Source: Cyclobacteriaceae bacterium (GTDB taxonomy: Bacteria; Bacteroidota; Bacteroidia; Cytophagales; Cyclobacteriaceae). Taken from it: DNA of 64,000 nucleotides. The position numbers and the translations under genes are program-made. The stretch is from contig CP075525.1 of assembly GCA_025808415.1 (NCBI GenBank), positions 2,155,501 to 2,219,500 of the forward strand, read 5' to 3'. Below are positions 28,023-34,299 of the stretch, in pieces. Each line of letters begins with the position of its first letter. The stretch's first letter is position 1. Under the pieces are notes generated by a model. That model did no database searches. It had not been told where the DNA came from and saw only the letters and a program-made list of their open reading frames with translations.

Positions 28023-28108
28023 CCACCAATCCGCGCACACATTGCCCGGCCACACAACCATCGCACAACCAAAGCCGGTCAATAAGTGCGCTCAATTTGG
28101 GTTGGTGG
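28023..28108 (+). repeat. Loop-conserved hairpin, right copy, cassette 2
   Basis: Core 28033-28091: outer stem GCGCAC/GTGCGC, internal loop ACA/TAA, inner stem TTGCCCGGC/GCCGGTCAA with one mismatch, and a 23-nt loop 28051-28073 ending CCAAA. A further outer stem CCACCAA/TTGGTGG encloses it (28023-28029 with 28102-28108). It begins right after the stop codon of the restriction enzyme gene. Confidence 0.82.
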
Positions 28109-28160
28109 ACAAATTGGTTTTCAAAATAGCTAACAAAATAATGTGGGACATGCGCACGGT

Positions 28161-28330
28161 TGCTAACAAAATGTTTATGCAATGCGGGGGTTTAGTGTAG
28201 GTATTAAAAGTATTTTCTTAATTTAGTTCTGTGTCGGGGGACAGAGACGTGCAGGTCGGGCTAAACATTTCGCTGCGCTACATTTTTTAGCCCTCCTATT
28301 CCCCGCACTGCATAAACACAAACGTTGTGC
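28161..28330 (+). other. attC-like site 2 (170 bp)
   Basis: 5' core TGCTAAC 28161-28167, 3' core GTTGTGC 28324-28330. The L arms TGTTTATGCAATGCGGGG and CCCCGCACTGCATAAACA pair with one mismatch. A nested hairpin GGCTAAA/TTTAGCC lies near 28258-28291. The 5' arm 28152-28167 is complementary to 24070-24085 with one mismatch in 16. Confidence 0.88.
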
Positions 28331-28365
28331 ACAATGCTGCGGGACAGATTTAGCTACTTTGAACA

Positions 28366-28423
28366 TTGGCACATTTGCTTGCCACACATTCCAACGCAAC
28401 ACCAAAGCAAGCAAAAGAGCCAA
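28366..28423 (+). repeat. Loop-conserved hairpin, left copy, cassette 3
   Basis: Outer stem TTGGC/GCCAA, internal loop ACA/AGA, inner stem TTTGCTTGC/GCAAGCAAA, 24-nt loop 28383-28406 ending CCAAA. The bases between attC 2 and this hairpin resemble those between attC 6 and the left hairpin of cassette 7. Confidence 0.85.
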
Positions 28424-28496
28424 AAGTCAAAAAAAAATTAACTATATTTGTTAAGTCGGACAGCATGATAACAAAATGACTTAACCAGATACCGAT

Positions 28497-28934
28497 ATGC
28501 AAAAAATAGCATTTATACTTGCAGTAATATTTCTATTTGCGTTTAGCTGTGAAGAAAAAAAAGTAGATAAGCCTCAAATTTTTGAAGTGATTACGATAGG
28601 TAAAGGAGATTTGAACGGTACCCAAAATATTCCCAAGCAGAACCTTGTTATCACCAACCAAACCGAGTGGACTGATTTACTGAATGTTATGGAAACAGTC
28701 AGCAACATTACTGAAACCAATGTTGATTTTACCCGGTTTCATATAATTGCAGTTTTTGATGAGGTTAAAGGAAATGGCGGACACAGTATAGATATAACTG
28801 AGGTGGTTGAGGCGGAAGACAGCATTAATGTGAAGGTGGAAAACCTGAAAACTGGAGATGCAACGCTGATTATTACTCAGCCTTATCACATTGTAAAATT
28901 TACCAAATCATCTAAGCCTGTTGTATTCATTTAG
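28497..28934 (+). CDS. PrcB-like (PrcB C-terminal domain) lipoprotein
   Basis: A 145-residue lipoprotein with signal peptide FILAVIFLFAFSCEE. The mature part resembles the PrcB C-terminal domain: VITNQTEWTDLLNVM, then FTRFHIIAVFDEVKGNGGHSI and ITQPYHIVKFTKSSKPVVFI. In Treponema denticola, PrcB is a lipoprotein that stabilises the subtilisin-like protease PrtP (dentilisin). Here the next gene, 46 bases downstream on the same strand, also encodes a subtilisin, so the two probably work together (inference). Both genes form the cargo of cassette 3. Confidence 0.72.
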   Translation: MQKIAFILAVIFLFAFSCEEKKVDKPQIFEVITIGKGDLNGTQNIPKQNLVITNQTEWTDLLNVMETVSNITETNVDFTRFHIIAVFDEVKGNGGHSIDITEVVEAEDSINVKVENLKTGDATLIITQPYHIVKFTKSSKPVVFI

Positions 28935-28980
28935 CTCCAAATAAATAACTCAAGTAATTTCACCATCCATTTAAATAAGT

Positions 28981-31311
28981 TTGCTTATGCTTAACAGCAT
29001 TGCTGCGATGCGCAGCTTATTCTTGTTTTCATTTATGGTCATAAGCATGACTATAGATGCCCAGAACAATTATTTCTATTATTACAAAGGACAAAAGATT
29101 AACCTGACGTTGGAGAAGAATTTTCTAAACATCATCCCTCGTGCTGACATTGAAAAATCTTCGATGGCTTTTTCAAACTTCAGAGTCTTTGATTCCGCAT
29201 CGGACGATCCAAAGATCACAAAAATTGAGTTTCATTCTGAACCAACTGATGCATTTTTTTTTGAAGCGATACAATCCATAAAGCAAAATTCAGATATTGC
29301 TAATGTTGCCCTATATTTTAAGAAAGGTGAGAATAGTTCAATAGGAACTTCTGATATATTTTACATAAAGTTGAAAGACCGTCATGATTTTGACAAACTA
29401 CAACAGGTAGCCGCGCAAAGAAATGTGAAAATTGAAAAGCAAGTTCCCAACATGCCCCTATGGTATCTTTTGTCGTTAAACCCTGATGCGAAAGAATATT
29501 CATTTGAGGCTGCCAATTTCTTTTATGAAACCGGTTTATTTGAAGATGTTGACCCAGCTTTTATCTTTGACTTTAAGTCAATCTGCACGAACGACCCCAT
29601 GTTTGGCAGCCTTTGGGGACTGAACAACAGTTCAAATCCCAACATTGACATTAATGCCTGTCAGGCTTGGAGCATTTCTCTGGGTGCCGGAACAACCGTA
29701 GCTATTGTGGACACTGGTATCGCCAAAACACACAGCGATTTGGCAGCCAATATTTCTCCGATAAGTTTTAATTGTGAAACAGGGACTTCTCCGAGCGGCA
29801 TCCCTCGCATTCATGGCACTCATGTCGCGGGCATTGTTGGGGCAGCCAAGAATAATTTGCATGTTGTTGGTGTAGCACCTCAATCAAAGTTAATGAGTAT
29901 TAGTCATTCACTTGAGCCACTTGCTCGCCCCAATATGTCAGCAGAACTGGCCAGCGGAATAAGTTTTGCGTGGCAAAATGGCGCAGATGTCATCAATAAT
30001 TCATGGGGAGATCAAGGTGGAATATTTTATTACCACTTTCATAGTGCTATACTTGAAAACTCCATCATAGATGCAATGACTTTGGGTCGTAATGGACGTG
30101 GGACAGTGGTGGTTTTTGGAGCAGGTAACCATGGTTATTATGGTCCGGTTATTAACTACCCTGCGAACTTTCATGACGATATATTAACAGTTGGTGCGAT
30201 TACAGCTACAGGCGTTAGATCTATTTTCCAAGAGGGTTTTGCTTCAGGATATGGCTCTAAACTTGATGTTGTTGCGCCCGGTAGTGGCATTCGATCAACA
30301 GTCCCTGGCGATAGCACATCATCATTTAGCGGAACTTCAATGGCTTCCCCTCATGTTGCTGGTATTGCAGCTTTAATGCTTTCTGCTAACCCGAATTTAA
30401 GCAGATGCCAGGTAATAAATATTATTGAAGCTACTTCTCAAAAAGTAGGGAGTTATTCATACTCAGCAACAACCGGAAGACCGCATGGCACCTGGAACAA
30501 CGAGATGGGTTACGGTTTAGTAGATGCCTTTGCAGCCGTACAAGCAGCACAAAACATGGTCTCTGGCCCAGCCGTGGTATGTACGAGCGGGGCACAGTTC
30601 ACATTGAACAATGTCCCTCCAGGTTTAAACGTTACCTGGAGTGTTTCACCGGCCTATCTGACAACTAGTAGTTCAGGTACGGGTACAACGGCCTACCTCC
30701 AGGCTTATTCTGGTGTAAAAGGGCAGGCAACACTTACCTATCAGATATCAGGAGGCGGAACATCCGAATGTGGATTTAGTCTCCCCTATACGCGAACCAA
30801 ATCCTTATGGATAGGTCTTCCCAATGGAGGTATCTCTGGTCCTTCAAGCGTATATCCTGGTCAGAATTATTTCTACTACAGCGCAACACCCCCACACGTA
30901 GATGTCAGCTCTGGTTATGCGTGGGAACTTTATGGAGCCATTTTTATGGGGCTGAATTATGACTTCTGCATTGCTAACTGGATTGAAAGCGGCATAGTTG
31001 CAATGACTTCCCAAAATGCGTGCGGCTTTGAACGAACAGAGCTGAACGTGGAAGTGACAACCGAGGGTGGCTGCAACCCTTGTCACATTGTTTATCCAAA
31101 CCCTGCTGATGAAAGCTTCAATGTGTCGGTAACTGACTACGGGACAACTGAGCTCAGGCTTTATAACGATAAACAAGAACTTGTTTATTTAAGCAAACCG
31201 AATTCACCGACTACAGCGATCCCAGTAAACAATCTCCCGCAAGGAACCTATTATCTTAATATTATAAATAAAGAAGGAGTGTTACAAAGAAAGGTAATTG
31301 TGAAGCGTTAG
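28981..31311 (+). CDS. T9SS-secreted subtilisin-like serine protease (S8)
   Basis: A 776-residue S8 peptidase. After a signal peptide (FLFSFMVISMTIDAQ) and a propeptide-like region of about 190 residues comes the catalytic domain, with the triad D244 (AIVDTGIAKTHSDL), H278 (HGTHVAGIVGA) and S453 (GTSMASPHVAGIAALML). Immunoglobulin-like regions with PPGLNVTWSVSP follow, then a type A T9SS sorting domain (IVYPNPADESFNVSV to VIVKR). The enzyme should be exported by the type IX system. It shares cassette 3 with the PrcB-like lipoprotein gene. Confidence 0.92.
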   Translation: MLMLNSIAAMRSLFLFSFMVISMTIDAQNNYFYYYKGQKINLTLEKNFLNIIPRADIEKSSMAFSNFRVFDSASDDPKITKIEFHSEPTDAFFFEAIQSIKQNSDIANVALYFKKGENSSIGTSDIFYIKLKDRHDFDKLQQVAAQRNVKIEKQVPNMPLWYLLSLNPDAKEYSFEAANFFYETGLFEDVDPAFIFDFKSICTNDPMFGSLWGLNNSSNPNIDINACQAWSISLGAGTTVAIVDTGIAKTHSDLAANISPISFNCETGTSPSGIPRIHGTHVAGIVGAAKNNLHVVGVAPQSKLMSISHSLEPLARPNMSAELASGISFAWQNGADVINNSWGDQGGIFYYHFHSAILENSIIDAMTLGRNGRGTVVVFGAGNHGYYGPVINYPANFHDDILTVGAITATGVRSIFQEGFASGYGSKLDVVAPGSGIRSTVPGDSTSSFSGTSMASPHVAGIAALMLSANPNLSRCQVINIIEATSQKVGSYSYSATTGRPHGTWNNEMGYGLVDAFAAVQAAQNMVSGPAVVCTSGAQFTLNNVPPGLNVTWSVSPAYLTTSSSGTGTTAYLQAYSGVKGQATLTYQISGGGTSECGFSLPYTRTKSLWIGLPNGGISGPSSVYPGQNYFYYSATPPHVDVSSGYAWELYGAIFMGLNYDFCIANWIESGIVAMTSQNACGFERTELNVEVTTEGGCNPCHIVYPNPADESFNVSVTDYGTTELRLYNDKQELVYLSKPNSPTTAIPVNNLPQGTYYLNIINKEGVLQRKVIVKR

Positions 31312-31341
31312 AAGTAGGATTGAAAAAAACCACATCCAAAT

Positions 31342-31401
31342 CCACACCAATGTCAGTGCCGCGCATGCCGACACACAGCCAAAGCACTGGCATCCGTGTG
31401 G
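31342..31401 (+). repeat. Loop-conserved hairpin, right copy, cassette 3
   Basis: Outer stem CCACAC/GTGTGG, internal loop CA/CC, inner stem ATGTCAGTGC/GCACTGGCAT with one G-T pair, 24-nt loop 31360-31383 starting CGCGC and ending CCAAA. It lies 30 bases after the protease stop codon. Confidence 0.86.
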
Positions 31402-31428
31402 TTAAGTAACGGTAGACTGCAGCACAGT

Positions 31429-31598
31429 GCACAACAACATGTTTATGCAATGTGGGGGTTCAGTGTAGCTATTAAGAGTAATTTCTTAATTTCGTTCAGT
31501 AACGTTAGACAGTTTGGAGATGGTCGGGCTTAACATTTCGCTGCGCTTCATTTTTAAGTCCTCCTATTCCCCGCACTGCATAAACACAAACGTTACCG
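31429..31598 (+). other. attC-like site 3 (170 bp)
   Basis: 5' core GCACAAC 31429-31435, 3' core GTTACCG 31592-31598. L arms TGTTTATGCAATGTGGGG with CCCCGCACTGCATAAACA. Nested hairpin GGGCTTAA/TTAAGTCC. The 5' arm 31420-31435 matches the complement of 28324-28339 except for two adjacent bases. Confidence 0.88.
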
Positions 31599-31794
31599 CC
31601 AATGCCCCTCACCCCGCGGACAATGACGACCCAGACGACAAAGACTCGTTTCCGCAGACAAGTAAAAAATAACGACAGACCGAGAAACAATAAAACGGTA
31701 GACATCCACCTAACACCATAATGGTGGACAACAACGCTAACGGTTACGAATGCCCCCGCGCTGGCAACTTGGAGAGATTCTCACCCACCGCACA
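31599..31794 (+). other. Gene-free leader of cassette 4
   Basis: About 200 bases with no ORF. It contains words shared with cassette 1, such as ACAAAG-CTCGT-TCCGC followed by GGAC-rich sequence, and a CCACC/GGTGG inverted repeat followed by GCTAACGGTTACGAATGC near 31735. The last could be a decayed attC 3' end. Reading it as such is speculative. Confidence 0.35.
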
Positions 31795-31855
31795 TTTGGC
31801 ACATGCCATTGCCGCGCAAATCCACCCCGCCACCAAAGCAATGGTAAGAGCCAAA
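31795..31855 (+). repeat. Loop-conserved hairpin, left copy, cassette 4
   Basis: Outer stem TTTGGC/GCCAAA, internal loop ACA/AGA, inner stem TGCCATTGC/GCAATGGTA with one G-T pair, 25-nt loop 31813-31837 starting CGCGC and ending CCAAA. Confidence 0.85.
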
Positions 31856-31947
31856 TTCCAACACACTAGTACTAAGATTGATTTTCATTTTTAAATTACA
31901 CCTTTGGCGATTAGCTCTACTTTTTTATTTAGTAGCTTCTTAAGGTA

Positions 31948-32439
31948 CTATTTACTCATTGTATATACAGCACCAATAGGTGTAGTTATTGCTGTAGTAC
32001 TGAGTAGCTCTAATTTTAAGATTCCGTTATTGAAAGAAATAACTTTGAACCTATATGCACCATCCAAATTAAGTTCATTATTTGTTAATGAAGTAATGTT
32101 ATCATTAATAACATTGCTTACAGTTGAGCCGCTTACGCATCGATAATTAATCAGATCGGTAAAATTATTTGCACCTCCTTTAAAATTAAGATCAATCCTT
32201 CGCATATTGCTTGCACCATTTGGCCAATTAACATCGCATGCATCAGTAATTGTTTTACCATTAAAAACTACTGAAGTTGTTTTGTACAAACCACTCAATT
32301 GTCCTATAGTAATTTCATTTGGATTTGAAGATTTAGTATCATCTTCATTATCACCACAAGAGATGATGCTGAATGAAAGCGGAAGAAGAAGAAGAAGAAG
32401 AAGACGAAAGAAATTAATTTTCGTATTTGTATTTTTCAT
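31948..32439 (-). CDS. Hypothetical lipoprotein
   Basis: A 163-residue lipoprotein of unknown function. The signal peptide has a leucine run encoded by a CTT triplet repeat (positions 32382-32404 on the plus strand read GAA units) and a lipobox SIISCGD. The mature part, beginning ITIGQLSGLYKTTSVVFNGK, has a lipocalin-like strand pattern. It is on the opposite strand to most cassette genes. The triplet repeat could change signal-peptide length by slippage without breaking the frame. Confidence 0.7.
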   Translation of the reverse strand: MKNTNTKINFFRLLLLLLLPLSFSIISCGDNEDDTKSSNPNEITIGQLSGLYKTTSVVFNGKTITDACDVNWPNGASNMRRIDLNFKGGANNFTDLINYRCVSGSTVSNVINDNITSLTNNELNLDGAYRFKVISFNNGILKLELLSTTAITTPIGAVYTMSK

Positions 32440-32491
32440 ATCGTATAATTCATTAATTTATTCTTATAATTAATTTGACAAGCCATGAGCA

Positions 32492-32692
32492 TTATTGAGC
32501 AATTAATGCATACCCATTTTCAAGTATCCAATCCGCTAGAGAATCTCGATCTTTGAGTTCAACATTATCAATTCGAATTACGTAGCCTTCAAAAGCAAGT
32601 AATTCTCTAAATATCCCGATTAATTCCCTTTTAAATGAATCTGGTATCGCATCAAAATCAGAACGACTTATAGTAAATTCTCTCATAGCCAT
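32492..32692 (-). CDS. Small hypothetical protein, distal gene of a pair
   Basis: A 66-residue acidic protein starting MAMREFTISRSDFDAIPDSF and ending NGYALIAQ. The start ATG lies one base after the stop codon of the upstream small gene, so the two are translationally coupled. No family recognised. Longer starts upstream overlap the neighbour and are less likely. Confidence 0.5.
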   Translation of the reverse strand: MAMREFTISRSDFDAIPDSFKRELIGIFRELLAFEGYVIRIDNVELKDRDSLADWILENGYALIAQ

Positions 32693-32693
32693 A

Positions 32694-32900
32694 TTATTTA
32701 ACATTATATGTTGGTTCTTTCTCTGCATATTCGCGCATTTCATTAAGGACTCCATCTGTTTCACCAGAAGTAATCCTATTTTTTAGCTTGCTAACAGTTT
32801 CAAAGGACGAAACAGCAACCTCCCAATCACTAGTCATCATGCACTTATATGCATGAACATACGATAGTTGCTTTAATAGATTTAGTCTATTTTCATTCAT
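32694..32900 (-). CDS. Small hypothetical protein, proximal gene of a pair
   Basis: A 68-residue protein starting MNENRLNLLKQLSYVHAYKC, predicted helical, ending EPTYNVK. It is directly followed by the 66-residue gene. A pair of small coupled genes inside a cassette is compatible with a toxin-antitoxin or immunity pair, but no motif supports that. It diverges from the sigma-factor gene. Confidence 0.55.
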   Translation of the reverse strand: MNENRLNLLKQLSYVHAYKCMMTSDWEVAVSSFETVSKLKNRITSGETDGVLNEMREYAEKEPTYNVK

Positions 32901-33001
32901 AAGTGTTATTTAAGATGTTTGTAAATTATAAATCCAAGAGGTAACCAAAACTTTCATTTATTTTTTTTAGTTACCTTTTAACTGCTAGACTTACTAACCA
33001 T

Positions 33002-33589
33002 TTGAATTCTAAGAACTATTTCTTGAACCTAGAGACCTCAGCCATTCTTGAAGCCATTAAAGCGGGCAGTGAAAAAATACTGTTTCAGCTTTACGAAAGC
33101 TATCGGGATGAGTTTGTAAGTTGGGCAATAAGAAATCATCAGATTTCCATTGAGGAAGCAAAAGATGTATTTCAGGAAGCTATTGTAGGGTTATATAAAA
33201 ATGTAAAAGGCGGAAAGGCTGATTCGCTGGAGTCATCCATTAAAACATATTTATTCGGTATTGGTAAAAATATTATCCTGAACCTATTAAAGCGGAAAGG
33301 AATTGAAAGTAAAGCCTATGAGCATTTTACTGAAACTCAAGAAACGGGAAATCTTGACTATTATGACCGTGAACATTTAGTGAGTCTGGTAAGCAGAATT
33401 TACCGTGCTTTGGGTTCGCCTTGTAAAGACGTTCTGGAATTGTACTACGAAAAGGGATTTGATATGGAGTCAGTTGCCATGCGGCTTGGTTATAAGAATG
33501 CCGATGTTGCAAAAAAGAAGAAATATGAATGCCTAAAGTCACTGGAAGACCGGATTAATATGAGCAGGCTAAAGGACATTTTAAATTAA
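33002..33589 (+). CDS. ECF-type RNA polymerase sigma factor
   Basis: A 195-residue sigma-70 family ECF factor. Region 2 is seen as ILFQLYESYRDEFVSWAI with AKDVFQEAIVGLYKN. Region 4 is seen as PCKDVLELYYEKGFDMESVA followed by a helix-turn-helix with RLGYKNADVAKKKKYECLK. The start is a TTG at 33002; no ATG gives the full region 2. Five bases separate it from the next gene, a membrane protein in the position usual for an anti-sigma factor. Part of cassette 4. Confidence 0.85.
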   Translation: MNSKNYFLNLETSAILEAIKAGSEKILFQLYESYRDEFVSWAIRNHQISIEEAKDVFQEAIVGLYKNVKGGKADSLESSIKTYLFGIGKNIILNLLKRKGIESKAYEHFTETQETGNLDYYDREHLVSLVSRIYRALGSPCKDVLELYYEKGFDMESVAMRLGYKNADVAKKKKYECLKSLEDRINMSRLKDILN

Positions 33590-33594
33590 AGCAG

Positions 33595-34299
33595 ATGAAT
33601 GAAAGTGATTTAATAGATGATTATTTAAAAGAAAGATTGACTACCGAACAAACGGCAGACTTTGAAGTACGTATGACAAACGACATAACGTTAAAAAGAC
33701 AGGTTGCCATTCGCAAACTTATTATTGATAGTATTCATGAGGGCTATACAAGGGAACTAAAGGAGAAATTGATTCAATATGACACTAAGTTGGGTACTAA
33801 ACAGAAATTTTCAATTAATTGGAGAATTGCAGCCTCGGTTGCATTTCTTCTTCTTACTAGCCTACTCACTTACAACATATTTTTGAAACCAAAGCCCAGT
33901 GATTTTGATTTTTATGAGCCAGGTTTACCTATCACCATGAACCACTCAAACCAAGTTCAACTCAATAATGCCATGAGTAAATTTAAAATGGGTGATTTTC
34001 AAGCTGCCGGAATAGTTTTTGAAAATTTACTTTCTCAAAAAAGCACCAATGACACTTTATTGTACTATTCAGGATTATGCGATTTCAGACTAAAGAACAC
34101 AGATATGGCCTCAGACAAATTCGAACGGATTAAGCCAGAAAGTGAATTTTATGAAAAAGCACTTTACCGCTTGGCCATAACACACTGGACTAACAATAGG
34201 TCTATAGATGCGAAGGTGCTATTGGAAGAAGTGATTGCAACAACGAAAGATTCAACTTTAAAGGAAGAAGCCAAAAAAGCGTTAAATGCTATCCCTTAA
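33595..34299 (+). CDS. Membrane TPR protein, probable anti-sigma partner
   Basis: A 234-residue protein. A soluble N-terminal part (MNESDLIDDYLKERLTTEQT, resembling the start of anti-sigma proteins) is followed by one transmembrane helix near residue 85 (IAASVAFLLLTSLLTYNIF) and a C-terminal TPR-like region (NAMSKFKMGDFQAAGIVFEN and later repeats). The gene follows the sigma factor at 5 bases, so it is probably its regulator (inference). It converges on the CHAT gene with an 11-base overlap. Confidence 0.7.
   Translation: MNESDLIDDYLKERLTTEQTADFEVRMTNDITLKRQVAIRKLIIDSIHEGYTRELKEKLIQYDTKLGTKQKFSINWRIAASVAFLLLTSLLTYNIFLKPKPSDFDFYEPGLPITMNHSNQVQLNNAMSKFKMGDFQAAGIVFENLLSQKSTNDTLLYYSGLCDFRLKNTDMASDKFERIKPESEFYEKALYRLAITHWTNNRSIDAKVLLEEVIATTKDSTLKEEAKKALNAIP

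Noticed and set aside
28223..28423. Minus-strand open frame over attC 2 and the adjacent hairpin, and a similar one at 42121-42345
   Set aside because: Cys-rich translation of structured DNA; no start signal and no similarity between copies beyond the repeat.
31505..31705. Minus-strand open frame in attC 3 and the leader of cassette 4
   Set aside because: Spans a recombination site; low-complexity Val/Arg-rich translation.
31735..31756. A decayed attC at GCTAACGGTTACGAATGC in the cassette 4 leader
   Set aside because: Only the 3' end resembles an attC; no paired arm was found, so it is noted but not called.
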